Assembly (NCBI GenBank): GCA_902771785.1
Contig: CACXYH010000007.1
Coordinates: 20,252-84,251 of the forward strand
Direction: 5' to 3'
Source of the DNA: an uncultured Prevotellaceae bacterium
Lineage (GTDB): Bacteria; Bacteroidota; Bacteroidia; Bacteroidales; Bacteroidaceae
Length of the DNA: 64,000 nucleotides
The position numbers and the translations under genes are program-made. This document shows positions 51,976-61,529 of the stretch, one piece after another. The notes below the pieces were generated by a model. It worked only from the letters and a program-made list of their open reading frames with translations. It was not told the origin of the DNA and made no database searches. How positions within the stretch are numbered: the first letter of the stretch is position 1; each line of letters begins with the position of its first letter.

Positions 51976-53592
51976 TTGAAGATATTCAGACTTGTCATGC
52001 TGCTCTTCCTGGCCTCGCTCAGCGCTCAGGCCCAGAAGCAAGAGATACGTGCCGTATGGCTTACCACCATCAAGAGCCTCGACTGGCCCAACAGCAAGAA
52101 CCCCCAGAAGCAGCGCGAAGAGCTCTGCCTGATGCTCGACCGCCTGCGCCAGGCCGGCATCAACACCGTGCTCATGCAGACACGTGTCAGGGCCACCACC
52201 ATCTATCCCTCGAAGTTAGAACCCTGGGATGTGGGCGTTGCCGGCGCCTACGGACGCTCACCGGGCTACGACGTGCTCCGCTTTGCCATCGACGAGTGCC
52301 ACAAGCGCGGCATGCAGCTCCACGCCTGGGTCGTCACCCTGCCCGTCGGACAATGGAACGCGGGCGGCTGCAAGGCGCTCCGGCAGAAGCACCCCAAGCT
52401 GGTCAGGAAGTTCGGCGACGAGGGGTTCATGAATCCTGAAGCGCCAGGCACGGCCGACTATCTGGCTGAGGTCTGCCGCGAAATCGTGCAGAACTACGAC
52501 GTCGACGGCCTTCACCTCGACTACATCCGCTATCCCGACCCCTGGCCTAAGGCCAGGAAGGCAGCCGAACGGCAGCAGCGCCGCCAGCACATCACCCGCA
52601 TCGTCAGCGCCATCCACCAAGCCGTGAAGCAGGCGAAGCCCTGGGTCATCTTCTCCTGCTCGCCCGTAGGCAAGCACAGCGACCTGTCGCGCTACTCCTC
52701 AGCCGGATGGAATGCCCGCGATGCCGTCTGCCAGGATGCACAGGCATGGCTGCGCGACGGGCTGATGGATGCCCTCTACCCCATGATGTACTTCCGCGGC
52801 AACCACTTCTTCCCCTTCCTGCTCGACTGGAAAGAGCGCTCCTACGGCCGCTTCATCGTGCCCGGCCTCGGCATCTACTTCCTCGACCCGAAGGAAGGCC
52901 AGTGGCCGCTCGATGAGGTGGTGCGCCAGCTGAACGTCTGCCGCAACGAGGGGCTGGGGCACTGCTACTTCCGCGTGCGCTTCCTGCTCGACAACCACAA
53001 GGGCGTCCTCGACTTTGCCCGGCAGTTCGACGCCCTGCCCGCACTCATCCCGCCCATGACGTGGTATGGCACCCAAGCCCCTACGGCTCCCGCAAGCCTC
53101 AAGGCAGCCGACGGACGCCTCACCTGGGGTGAAGCCGACGACCCCAGCGGAGCCCCCTACCTATTATATAATATATACGCCTCGGCCGACGACCCCGTCG
53201 ACACGAGCAACCCGCAGAACCTCATAGCCACACGCCTCACCAAGACCAGCATCGCCCTACCCTCTCCCCGTCTGAACTATGCCGTCACGGCGCAGAACCG
53301 CTACGGCCAGGAAGGGCCCGCCCGCCAGCTGCTACTGAATGCCGGCCCGCGCTATTTCGCCCCCGTCATAGCACGTGCCGATGGCCAGTACATCAGCCTG
53401 CCGCCCAAGGACAAGGGCCTCGATGCCGAGTTCGTCGTCGTCGAGACCATGCAAGGCCTGCCGGTAGCCGTGCTGCCCTATCCCGCCGACGCGCTCGACA
53501 TCAGCTCCATCCCCAACGGCATCTATCAAGTGCGCTCCCTGGGCCGCAAGGGCATCACCCATCGCCTCGGCTTCTTCAGCATCAAGCGCTAA
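51976..53592 (+). CDS. GHL10 (DUF187) glycoside hydrolase-like secreted protein
   Basis: About 538 residues. The TTG at 51976 gives a proper signal peptide (KIFRLVMLLFLASLSAQAQ); the ATG at 51997 would lack the basic start, and earlier readings begin before the promoter. The catalytic-type TIM barrel begins at EIRAVWLTTIKSLDWP and shows AGINTVLMQTRVRATTIYPS, PGYDVLRFAIDECHKRGMQLHAWV, YDVDGLHLDYIRYPDPW (DxxDxxR-like) and DGLMDALYPMMYFRG. The GHL10 family is linked to peptidoglycan or glycan cleavage. From about residue 375 there is a fibronectin-III-like module (APTAPASLKAADGRLTWGEA) and a beta-rich end. Confidence 0.87.
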   Translation: MKIFRLVMLLFLASLSAQAQKQEIRAVWLTTIKSLDWPNSKNPQKQREELCLMLDRLRQAGINTVLMQTRVRATTIYPSKLEPWDVGVAGAYGRSPGYDVLRFAIDECHKRGMQLHAWVVTLPVGQWNAGGCKALRQKHPKLVRKFGDEGFMNPEAPGTADYLAEVCREIVQNYDVDGLHLDYIRYPDPWPKARKAAERQQRRQHITRIVSAIHQAVKQAKPWVIFSCSPVGKHSDLSRYSSAGWNARDAVCQDAQAWLRDGLMDALYPMMYFRGNHFFPFLLDWKERSYGRFIVPGLGIYFLDPKEGQWPLDEVVRQLNVCRNEGLGHCYFRVRFLLDNHKGVLDFARQFDALPALIPPMTWYGTQAPTAPASLKAADGRLTWGEADDPSGAPYLLYNIYASADDPVDTSNPQNLIATRLTKTSIALPSPRLNYAVTAQNRYGQEGPARQLLLNAGPRYFAPVIARADGQYISLPPKDKGLDAEFVVVETMQGLPVAVLPYPADALDISSIPNGIYQVRSLGRKGITHRLGFFSIKR

Positions 53593-53598
53593 GCTTGC

Positions 53599-53685
53599 CT
53601 ATAGCACGTCGATCGTGAAGCCGAAGACAAAGTAGAAGTGCTGGCTGGAGGGATTGGCAACCATCAAGAATCGTTTAATCCACAT
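53599..53685 (-). pseudogene. Possible remnant of an outer-membrane protein gene (28 codons)
   Basis: Minus-strand ATG at 53685 opens a 28-codon frame ending FYFVFGFTIDVL, which resembles the final strand of an outer-membrane barrel. A TAACTTTG box ends only 10 bases upstream. The barrel body is missing. It could be a decayed gene with its own promoter, or a chance frame. The rest of 53593-53926 contains no further gene that I can support. Confidence 0.35.
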
Positions 53686-53694
53686 AACTGGCGG

Positions 53695-53702
53695 CAAAGT
53701 TA
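53695..53702 (-). promoter_or_regulatory. -7 box (TAACTTTG), minus strand, 9 bases before an ATG
   Basis: Minus-strand TAACTTTGCCGCCAG. The ATG at 53685 is so close that the transcript would be almost leaderless, which weakens the case for the small frame or suggests it begins at the 5' end. Confidence 0.45.
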
Positions 53703-53926
53703 CAAATATTTCCGCGAAACACAGGCATGTTTTGCGGGAAAAGCACACCAAGGAAGGACGAAACACACCGGCGGCCAGGGGAAAGCACAGCCGACGGAAT
53801 GCAAATAGTTGTTGCATTTCTACGAATAAAAGTTAAAAGCGGTGCTGACGGCGAAGAAAGCAATATCGGAGACTTGCGAGATTCACGATTTTCCGCTTTC
53901 TTTGCACCAAGAAAAACCTAAGGACG

Positions 53927-54310
53927 ATGAAGAAGAACGAACAGACACTGACCAGAACGGAGTTCCAGGTAATGACGATACTCTGGGACTTGGGACATGC
54001 GGCCTGCGCCTGGGACATCCTGGAGCGGTGGGAAGAGCCGAAGCCTGCCTACACCACCGTAGCCACCTACCTGAAGGTGCTGCGTGAGAAGGGCTTCGTA
54101 GATTACTTCAAGAACAAGGGCGAGGGCAAGACCCACCAGTATGTGGCCAAGGTGACGCGGGCCGAATATACGCGGCAGGCCATGCAGGAGGTGAAGAACA
54201 GCTTCTTCGGCGGCAGCATCAAGAAGATGCTCTGCTTCTTCGTTGAGGAGGAGCAACTGACGGAAGACGACATCAAGGCGTTGCTGGAGGATGTTGAAAA
54301 TAGTAAATAG
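53927..54310 (+). CDS. BlaI/MecI/CopY-family repressor
   Basis: 127 residues. Winged helix: LTRTEFQVMTILWDLGHAACAWDIL, EPKPAYTTVATYLKVLREKGFVDYFKNKGEGKTHQYVA, then the dimerisation helices (RQAMQEVKNSFFGGSIKKMLCFF, LTEDDIKALLEDV). Same size and layout as BlaI. The next gene is its M56 protease-type sensor (17-base gap), so this is a BlaI/BlaR-like pair, here with GLPGLI genes downstream and not a beta-lactamase. A TTTCTTTG near-consensus box is at 53897-53904. Confidence 0.92.
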   Translation: MKKNEQTLTRTEFQVMTILWDLGHAACAWDILERWEEPKPAYTTVATYLKVLREKGFVDYFKNKGEGKTHQYVAKVTRAEYTRQAMQEVKNSFFGGSIKKMLCFFVEEEQLTEDDIKALLEDVENSK

Positions 54311-54327
54311 AAAATCGTAAATCGCAA

Positions 54328-55491
54328 ATGAACATGTTACTTGTATATACCCTGAAGTCGGCACTGGTGCTCACGCTACTCTACCTGCCCTACACGCTGA
54401 TGCTGCGGCGTGAGCGGTTCTTCCGGCTGAACCGACTGACGCTGCTCACCATACTGCTGTTGGCACTGGTGCAGCCGCTGTGCAAGTTGGCCTCGCCCGA
54501 GAGCCTCACGCAGGTGCCGGTGGTGGCCGACACGCAGGAGATGGTGGGACAGATAGAGGCCGCCATTACCGAAGCACCCATCTACGTCTTGGGGAACCCA
54601 GAGGAGGCTACCGCATGGGGCTGGCAGGAGTGGCTTGCCCTCGTCTATGCGGCGGGCATGGCCGCCATGCTCTGCCTGCGCATCTGCCAGCTGGTGCAGA
54701 TACGCTGGGCCATGCGCCGCGGCTGTCTGTGGAGGCAGCGCGAGGACGACGGCGTCACCGTCTGCTGCCACGTGGGCAACGGCGCCCCGTTCAGCTGGAT
54801 GCGCAGCATCTACATCAGCGAAGCCGACTACGAGCAGAACGGTCGCGCCATCCTGCTGCACGAGCGGGCGCACATCCATCTACGCCACTCACTCGACATT
54901 CTGCTGCTCACCCTTGTCGAGGCCGTGCAGTGGTGGAATCCCGTCATCTATATGCTCGGCCGCAGCCTGCGCAACGTCCATGAATACGAGGCCGACGACC
55001 ACGTGCTCCGTCAGGGTGTCTCGCTGACTGACTACCAGACGTTGCTCGTCCGCAAGGCCTTGGCCGACACGGCGTATGCCTTTGCCAACAACTTCAACCG
55101 CAGCCACATCCTGAAGCGCATAGAAATGATGAAGCGCCCGCCGTCTAATCCGTGGCTCCGTGCCAAGGTGCTCTACGTCGTACCGTTGCTGCTCTTCACG
55201 CTCGTCGTCTCGGCCACGCCAGTCATCGAGCCCCTGCTCATTGTCGACGGCGAGGAGGTGGACCGTGACCGCGTGAACCAGCTCCAGGGCGACAGCATCG
55301 CCTACGTCACCGTGCTCAAAGGTGTGAGCGCCACCGCCCTCTACGGCGAGAAGGGAAGAGGCGGCGCCGTCCAAATCGAGACGAAGAAGCGGGCGGAGGA
55401 AACACCTCAAGGGGTGTTCGACATCGCCGAGGAACGCGGCTTTCAAACAGTACATGGCCCATCATGTGCGATATCCGAAGGCGGCCGCTGA
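54328..55491 (+). CDS. M56 (BlaR1/MecR1-like) metallopeptidase sensor, C-terminus frameshifted
   Basis: 387 residues. Four membrane helices (about 5-20, 33-50, 105-125, 290-310) and a zinc metalloprotease site HERAH at 178-182 with NVHEYEADDHVL supplying the third ligand. The external part begins with a TonB-plug-like segment (VDRDRVNQLQ...GEKGRGGAVQIETKK). The frame then reads VFDIAEERGFQTVHG and stops at 55491. One base over, the sequence reads AFKQYMAHHVRYPKAAAENG, the start of the TonB domain in the next entry, so a frameshift at about 55425-55455 splits one gene. Together with BlaI it likely forms a proteolytic signalling pair. Confidence 0.85.
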   Translation: MNMLLVYTLKSALVLTLLYLPYTLMLRRERFFRLNRLTLLTILLLALVQPLCKLASPESLTQVPVVADTQEMVGQIEAAITEAPIYVLGNPEEATAWGWQEWLALVYAAGMAAMLCLRICQLVQIRWAMRRGCLWRQREDDGVTVCCHVGNGAPFSWMRSIYISEADYEQNGRAILLHERAHIHLRHSLDILLLTLVEAVQWWNPVIYMLGRSLRNVHEYEADDHVLRQGVSLTDYQTLLVRKALADTAYAFANNFNRSHILKRIEMMKRPPSNPWLRAKVLYVVPLLLFTLVVSATPVIEPLLIVDGEEVDRDRVNQLQGDSIAYVTVLKGVSATALYGEKGRGGAVQIETKKRAEETPQGVFDIAEERGFQTVHGPSCAISEGGR

Positions 55492-55780
55492 GAATGGAGT
55501 AGGAGGAACCGTCAAGGTGCAGTTCATCGTCGAGCCAGACGGTCGCATCACGAATGTGCATGCCATCGACTCGCCTGAGGGAGAGGCCGATGCGGAGGTA
55601 ATCGCATACGGAGCAGCGGACAAACACCCGTCGCAGGACGATGACGACGAGGGTCGTCGCGCCCTGCGTGAGGCGGCAGAAGAACTCTATCGGGAAATGC
55701 CGCCCTTCGAGCCTGGCCGACAAAATGGCATACCCGTCCGCGTGCAGATGACAAGAGCCGTCAACTACAGCCTCCAGTAA
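55454..55780 (+). pseudogene. TonB C-terminal domain, separated by frameshift from the M56 gene
   Basis: 108 residues: MAHHVRYPKAAAENGVGGTVKVQFIVEPDGRITNVHAI is the classic TonB C-terminal fold, then an acidic stretch (QDDDDEGRRALREAAEEL) in place of the usual short loop, and PPFEPGRQNGIPVRVQM. In M56-type sensors of Bacteroidota this domain is commonly fused to the protease. It overlaps the M56 frame by 38 bases. It could be translated separately from the ATG at 55454, made by ribosomal slippage, or be broken. Confidence 0.75.
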
Positions 55781-55862
55781 AAAACGCCCACATATTAAAC
55801 ACTTACGTGATTCATCAAAAATGGTGAACAGCCCATACTATGCCCTAATATTAACATCAATA

Positions 55863-56747
55863 ATGAGAAAGATTTTAGTGACAATCATGGCCTTCGCGCT
55901 GACGATAGCAGTGCAGGCACAGAGAGACACCATCGGCGTGTCGAAGTTTACGGCGATTTATCGCTATGAGTGTAAGACTACTGATGCTGACGGACAGCCG
56001 GTAACCGACTCAATGTACATTGCTGTGCAGACATCGGGCGGCATCACAAAGAGTTTCCCTTACGAAGAGTACGACAGGCAGAAGAAAGGCGGCTCTCGGA
56101 TAGCCGACGGCTATCTGGCTGCCCAGATGCATATCGGCACGGTCTTCACGAACTACCCCGAAGGAAGAATCACAACGCAAGAGATGCTCTATCCGTATCG
56201 TTACATGACGGACGAGGCTCTGGAGAAGCAGGACTGGACACTGACGGACGCTCAGGACAGCATCTGTGGCTATGCCTGTCAGTCGGCCACGGCCAAGTAT
56301 CATGGTCTGACGTGGAACGTGTACTACACCGAGGACGTGCCCGCCAGCATCGGCCCGTGGAAGTTGGGAGGCTTGCCGGGCCTCATCACGAAGGCCACCG
56401 ACGCCAAGGGCATACATACCTTTACGCTCTACGGTTTCCATCAGGAGGAAACGCCAATCATTTTCACCCAGTACGTCACTTGGATTGTTCCTGACGGTCG
56501 GGGCAAGTTCGCCAGCCAGCGCGTGGACTATCAAAAGAAAAGCGCCACGGACTTCCTCGCCTACAAGCAAAAGGTACTGGGCAACCGCCGCTACCTGAAA
56601 GATCCAACCTACTACGCCCCCGACCCTATGACGACCTTCGGCTATGTGGAGAATAGTTTCAGCTCATCCGGCGATAATATTAGGAGTGTTGCTGGGGTAG
56701 TTTTAATTTCCAGTCCCCATCAGTATCAGCCGCTGGAAATGGAATAG
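55863..56747 (+). CDS. GLPGLI family protein 1
   Basis: 294 residues from ATG 55863 (MRKILVTIMAFALTIAVQAQ, signal peptide); an ATG 14 codons earlier is less suitable. Carries the family pattern: AIYRYECKTTDADGQPVTDSMYIAVQ near the start, DSICGYACQSATAKYHG with two Cys, and GPWKLGGLPGLITKA at 164-178. Function of the family is unknown; members sit beside outer-membrane barrels. Four GLPGLI genes in this window share the order signal peptide, TDADG segment, CQ-A segment, GLPGLI core, and a C-terminal YQPLE. Confidence 0.88.
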   Translation: MRKILVTIMAFALTIAVQAQRDTIGVSKFTAIYRYECKTTDADGQPVTDSMYIAVQTSGGITKSFPYEEYDRQKKGGSRIADGYLAAQMHIGTVFTNYPEGRITTQEMLYPYRYMTDEALEKQDWTLTDAQDSICGYACQSATAKYHGLTWNVYYTEDVPASIGPWKLGGLPGLITKATDAKGIHTFTLYGFHQEETPIIFTQYVTWIVPDGRGKFASQRVDYQKKSATDFLAYKQKVLGNRRYLKDPTYYAPDPMTTFGYVENSFSSSGDNIRSVAGVVLISSPHQYQPLEME

Positions 56748-56912
56748 TTTCCGACGTACAGCATATTATTAAGCAAAGATTTAAGTAAAGTTAGTATAGT
56801 AAAGACCTATAGGCATTCGCTCCGTTTCGTCGGGAGATGCGATGGAGCTTCTTTCTGAAACTTTTACTACCATCATACAAAGAAGTAATAGCCCCGCAAA
56901 ACATTTAGGACA

Positions 56913-57818
56913 ATGAAAACAATACTTACAATGATCCTTGCATTCGCTGCCAGCACCATGTCGGCACAGATGCTTACACGAGACAATGTAAAACTGGATA
57001 CTTTGTGCCAGACAAAGTTTACGGCAGTGTATCAGTATTCCATCAACACAGCGGACGCAGACGGAAAGCCTGTCACCGACTCCATCCGCCTGGCCTTGCA
57101 GGTGGGCGATGGCGTGTGGAAGACATGGACTTACGAACGCTATCTGTTTCAGCAGCAGAGAGACGAGGAGATAGGCGACGACCACTTTGGGTTCATGCAC
57201 AATGAGGCACTGATGCATATCGCCACAACTACGGTTGGCTATCCAGAAGGCAAGACCATTACGCTCGAATCGATTCCGCCATTTCAGTACGAGGTAACTG
57301 AAGATACGGAGATGCCAACATGGAATATGGTGGAGGGCAGCGATTCTGTCTGCGGCTATCTGTGCCAGAAAGCAAATGGGAAGTTCCGTGGCAAGACATG
57401 GAATGTGCTTTATGCCGAGGATATTCCTACCGCAGTTGGACCTTGGAAATTGCAGGGACTGCCAGGCTTGATAACCTACGCTACAGATGAAGAGGATATC
57501 CATACATTCAAGCTTATCGGCATTTATCAGGAATCGGCCCCTATCACATATTCAGCAGGTTCTTTGGTGTCAGAGTTCTCCATAGAAGAACGTCGTATGA
57601 GAAAGACTGTGAAACCATACATGAAAGCTACGAGAGAGAAGATGCTGAAACAGAAGAAGAACGTATTTGGCAATCGCCTATACCCGACCAATCCCATGTT
57701 CTATATGGATGTGAAAGAAATCGTAAGTGTAGGACAAAAGAGTGGAAGCTATCAGTTTGTGGGAGGATTGTGTGTACCGGTTAAGGCACATAAATATCAA
57801 ACGTTAGAGTTAAAATGA
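56913..57818 (+). CDS. GLPGLI family protein 2
   Basis: 301 residues with signal peptide (MKTILTMILAFAASTMSAQ). AVYQYSINTADADGKPVTDSIRLALQVG, then SVCGYLCQKANGKFRGKTWNV (both Cys kept), GPWKLQGLPGLITYA, and the end KAHKYQTLELK. Separated from paralog 1 by 165 bases and overlapping paralog 3 by four bases (ATGA), so 2 and 3 are coupled. It is more AT-rich than its neighbours in its middle part. Confidence 0.88.
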   Translation: MKTILTMILAFAASTMSAQMLTRDNVKLDTLCQTKFTAVYQYSINTADADGKPVTDSIRLALQVGDGVWKTWTYERYLFQQQRDEEIGDDHFGFMHNEALMHIATTTVGYPEGKTITLESIPPFQYEVTEDTEMPTWNMVEGSDSVCGYLCQKANGKFRGKTWNVLYAEDIPTAVGPWKLQGLPGLITYATDEEDIHTFKLIGIYQESAPITYSAGSLVSEFSIEERRMRKTVKPYMKATREKMLKQKKNVFGNRLYPTNPMFYMDVKEIVSVGQKSGSYQFVGGLCVPVKAHKYQTLELK

Positions 57819-58642
57819 TGAAAAAGATTTTCGTAACCATGATGGCCTTCGCGCTGACGATAGAAGCGCAGGGGCAAGTAGAGACTTTTGACACGGCGCT
57901 GTTCGTGGCCGTGTACGATTATGAGTGCAGGACGCAGGACGACGAGGGGCAGGATGTCACCGATAGGATGCAGGTCGCAGTGCAGGTGGGACGGACAGTG
58001 ATGAAGTCGATGCCCGCCTCCTGCTACAGACTGCCGGAAGAGAAAAGCATAGCCGACTTGAAGACGGTCTATCAAGAGGCGCTGCTGCATATACCGACGG
58101 TGTGGACGGGCTGCCCCGAGGGGCAGACCATCGTGCGCGAGGTTATCTTCCCCCATGAGTTCGAAGGCAGGGAAGAAATACCTGAAATCGCATGGATGCT
58201 GACGGAAGACACTGCGACGGTGAGCGGCTACCTCTGCCAGCAGGCCACGGCGACGTTTCGAAGCGTAGAATGGCGTGTGTGGTACACTGAGGAAATACCA
58301 ACGTCGGCCGGCCCGTGGCGGTTGCGCGGTCTGCCGGGACTGATTGTTCGAGCAGAGAGCGAGGCGCACACGTTCTGCCTTGCCGAAATAAGGCAGGAGG
58401 CATCGCCCATCACCTACGAGCGGAAGCCCGACGTACAGCGGATGGCCTACGCCAAGCTGCTGAAGCACCGCAACGAGGTCTATGGTCACAAGCAGTATGC
58501 CAAGAATCCCACCTACTACATCGACCTGGGCAGCGCACTCACGCACGTGGAAGTCTACAAAAATGACGGCCAGCCGTTCATCTTTGCCAACGGCTATCCG
58601 CTGCTGACAAAGGCGCATGTATATCAACCGCTGGAGCAGTGA
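57815..58642 (+). CDS. GLPGLI family protein 3
   Basis: 275 residues with signal peptide (MMKKIFVTMMAFALTIEAQG). AVYDYECRTQDDEGQDVTDRMQVAVQVG, ATVSGYLCQQATATFRSVEW (first Cys lost, second kept), GPWRLRGLPGLIVRAE and AHVYQPLEQ at the end. Its stop is followed after 82 bases by the barrel gene, which it probably accompanies. The changed Cys pair means any disulphide in paralogs 1 and 2 is absent here. Confidence 0.88.
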   Translation: MMKKIFVTMMAFALTIEAQGQVETFDTALFVAVYDYECRTQDDEGQDVTDRMQVAVQVGRTVMKSMPASCYRLPEEKSIADLKTVYQEALLHIPTVWTGCPEGQTIVREVIFPHEFEGREEIPEIAWMLTEDTATVSGYLCQQATATFRSVEWRVWYTEEIPTSAGPWRLRGLPGLIVRAESEAHTFCLAEIRQEASPITYERKPDVQRMAYAKLLKHRNEVYGHKQYAKNPTYYIDLGSALTHVEVYKNDGQPFIFANGYPLLTKAHVYQPLEQ

Positions 58643-58724
58643 GAGCAGAGTCAAACTTGTTTGAACTATGCCGAATCGCGACAGTGGAAGACGAAGTCAA
58701 CCATTAGAAAAGGAGTAAAGCAAT

Positions 58725-61508
58725 ATGAAACGACACTTCATCACCATTATCCTCGCCCTCACCGCCACGTCGGCATGGGCACAGAGAGAAGTAACCATCA
58801 CGGGCGACGTGAAGGACGGATTCCTGAAGACTCCGCTGACTGACGCAAAGGTAACAATATGCAGGGCCGACAGCACCGTGCTCGACACGGCAAAGATGAC
58901 CATCTACAAACGCAGCGACCAACCGTTGTATGCCGTTTTTTCGTCGAAGGTGAAGACGGATGCAAACGCCGTGCTCGTCCATGCCTGGCTGCAGGGCTAC
59001 GACGATGTGTGGCAGCGGGTGAACATCACGGGGCAGACGGAGGTGGAAGTGCCGACGATAGAGATGCGCAAGATGCGGGAGATGGAACTGAAGGAGGTGG
59101 TGGTGAAGGCCACTCGCGTAAAAATGTTCTATCGCGGCGATACGCTGGTCTATGATGCCACGGCGTTCAAACTGCCCGACGGCTCGATGCTCGACGCACT
59201 GATACGGCAGATGCCGGGTGTGACGATGAACGACGGGGGCGAGATTTTTGTCAACGGGCGCAAGGTGGACGAACTGATGCTCGGCTCGCGCTCGTTCTTC
59301 AAGGGCAACCGGAAGGTGCTGCTGGAAAACCTGCCGTACTACACGGTGCAGAACATCAAGGTCTATGACAAGCAGTCGGACATGAGCAAGGCGCTGGGCT
59401 ACGACGTGGATGCCAAGTCGTTTGTGATGGACGTGAACCTGAAGCAGGAGTACCAGCGCGGCTACATCGCCAACGCGGAGGCGGCGGCAGGAACAAACGA
59501 CCGCTGGCTTGCCCGTGCGTTTGCCCTCGGCTTCAGCGACCATTACCGTTTCACGCTGTTGGGCAACGTGAACAATGTGAACGAGTCGCGCCACATCGGG
59601 CAGTCGGGCAACTGGACACCCGCCACGATGCCCAAGAATATGCTCACGACCAGAAGCGTCGCAGGAGAAATAGACTACCATGCCAAAGAAGACAAGGTGA
59701 AGAACAACCTGACGGCCTCCTACACCTCGACCACAGACGTCAGCGAGTCAAGAAGCCGCTATGAGCAATTCCTGCAAGGACTGACGCCTACGTCGCTGAC
59801 TGAGAGTTTCAGCCGGGCCAGCAACCGCCAATGGAATGCGCGGAATGCGTTCACGCTGACCAAGCCCTTCTATCTCTATGCGGTTGCCGATTTCAGCTAT
59901 TCCAAGAACCACGGCGCGTTCAGTTCCATGTTCGACCAGTGGAACGACACGCTGACGGCATCGCAGCGCAACCGTGGCTTCAACGAGGGGAAGGCATGGA
60001 GCGGAAGCATGGAGGCGCAGGGTGCATTCAACGTGGGCAAGAACCAGCAGCATATCAACTTCTACGTTAGGGCACAGCATAGTGAGAACAAGTCGGGATC
60101 GGCAATGAGATACAGCACACGGCAATACGTGAACCCGCAGCAGAGCGTTCAGCATAATGTGGATGACATCAGCAACCGCACGACATGGGGGGCCGCATCC
60201 TTGAATTACAACATGAAGCTGTTCAAGGGCGTGGAAATGCAGGTGGGCGAAAGCGTCAATCTGGTTCGCATCGATGCCCACGACTACCTGTACCATCCTG
60301 ACACGTTGCTGCTGGCCTCGCAGATAGACGCGCTGACGGCCATCACGGACTTCAACAACTCATACGACAGCCGGACGAATGCTGTAGAGAATACGGTCGG
60401 CCTCTCGTTCTCGGGCAAAGGAAAGTACAAGATGAATCCCAACGCTCCGTTCACCATCGACTATCAGCGCTGGAACGTGGGCATCAGCGTCCCCATACGC
60501 CATGAGTCGCTCGACTATCAGCGGGGGAGTCTTGACACGCTTGCACGGCAAAACACAATGTTCGTGAATACCTCGGCATCGTTCAGACATGCATCGGAAA
60601 GTGGCAAGCACGATTTCAGAATCCATGCCAGCCACAAGCGCAGTGCCCCTAATCTTTCCGACCGCATCACCTATCGCGATGACAGCCAGCCGCTCGTCGT
60701 CAAGTTGGGCAATCCCGACCTCAAGAGCTTCGTCACGTCCAACTTCGGCATAGATTATTCGAACAAGGCCGGCAAGAACCAGCAGCAATGGCATGTGGGC
60801 ACATCGGCAGACTTCTACCACAGGCAGACGGCGCAGTCGGCAAGTTATGACCCTGCAAGCGGTGTCTATACCTATCAGCCCATGAACGTGAAGGGAGCCT
60901 ACCGCCTGAATGCGAAGTTCGACTTCAGCCGCACCATCGACAAGAACCGCTACTGGTCGTGGCAGACCAACGCCGATGCGGGCTATCACCACTCCATTGA
61001 CCACGCCATGCTCACAGGCATGACGGCGAGCGAGGAGAACGTAGTCAACACCCTGACCCTGCACGACAACGCCTACATACAATTTAATAAAGGTACGCTG
61101 AACATCCGCGCCACAGGCGACATCCGCTGGCGGCACTCGGAGGGCAAGATGTACGATTTCGAGACGCTGAACGCCACCGATTTCCAGTACGGTCTCTCCG
61201 CCCGCTACACCCTGTCGCGCATCAACACCACACTATCAGCCGACGGCAATATGTACAGCCGTCGCGGCTATGGCAGTCCTGACCTCAACACCGACGACTT
61301 TGTACTGAACGCTTCCATCAGCCAGCCATTCCTCAAGGGCAAGCTCATCGCCCGTATCGAAGCCTTCGACTTGCTCCACCAGCTCAGCAACACGCAGTAC
61401 AGCGTCAACGCCCAGGGCCGCACCGAGACATGGTACCGCTCCCTCCCGCACTACGTTATGGCGCATCTGGTGTATCATTGGAACAAGAATCCGAAGAAGA
61501 AGCAATAA
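58725..61508 (+). CDS. TonB-receptor-like outer-membrane barrel
   Basis: 927 residues with a signal peptide (MKRHFITIILALTATSAWAQ). A first region (21-125) resembles a carboxypeptidase-regulatory beta domain (REVTITGDVKDGFLKTPLTDAKVTI). This is followed by a plug-type segment: VVVKATRVKMFYRGDTLVYDATAF, DALIRQMPGVTMNDGGEIFVNGRKVDELM. The rest is a barrel with long strands and ends with HLVYHWNKNPKKKQ. It is flanked by GLPGLI genes on both sides. It resembles TonB-dependent receptors without a recognisable TonB box. Confidence 0.85.
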   Translation: MKRHFITIILALTATSAWAQREVTITGDVKDGFLKTPLTDAKVTICRADSTVLDTAKMTIYKRSDQPLYAVFSSKVKTDANAVLVHAWLQGYDDVWQRVNITGQTEVEVPTIEMRKMREMELKEVVVKATRVKMFYRGDTLVYDATAFKLPDGSMLDALIRQMPGVTMNDGGEIFVNGRKVDELMLGSRSFFKGNRKVLLENLPYYTVQNIKVYDKQSDMSKALGYDVDAKSFVMDVNLKQEYQRGYIANAEAAAGTNDRWLARAFALGFSDHYRFTLLGNVNNVNESRHIGQSGNWTPATMPKNMLTTRSVAGEIDYHAKEDKVKNNLTASYTSTTDVSESRSRYEQFLQGLTPTSLTESFSRASNRQWNARNAFTLTKPFYLYAVADFSYSKNHGAFSSMFDQWNDTLTASQRNRGFNEGKAWSGSMEAQGAFNVGKNQQHINFYVRAQHSENKSGSAMRYSTRQYVNPQQSVQHNVDDISNRTTWGAASLNYNMKLFKGVEMQVGESVNLVRIDAHDYLYHPDTLLLASQIDALTAITDFNNSYDSRTNAVENTVGLSFSGKGKYKMNPNAPFTIDYQRWNVGISVPIRHESLDYQRGSLDTLARQNTMFVNTSASFRHASESGKHDFRIHASHKRSAPNLSDRITYRDDSQPLVVKLGNPDLKSFVTSNFGIDYSNKAGKNQQQWHVGTSADFYHRQTAQSASYDPASGVYTYQPMNVKGAYRLNAKFDFSRTIDKNRYWSWQTNADAGYHHSIDHAMLTGMTASEENVVNTLTLHDNAYIQFNKGTLNIRATGDIRWRHSEGKMYDFETLNATDFQYGLSARYTLSRINTTLSADGNMYSRRGYGSPDLNTDDFVLNASISQPFLKGKLIARIEAFDLLHQLSNTQYSVNAQGRTETWYRSLPHYVMAHLVYHWNKNPKKKQ

Positions 61509-61529
61509 CCACATAAAACAAATATCAAC

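Noticed and set aside
54889-55455. 188-codon minus-strand frame
   Set aside because: Antisense of the M56 gene; no domain and no promoter.
53927-55491. Beta-lactam resistance operon
   Set aside because: BlaI and BlaR-like genes are present but no beta-lactamase or PBP gene follows, and the sensor has no visible penicillin-binding domain.
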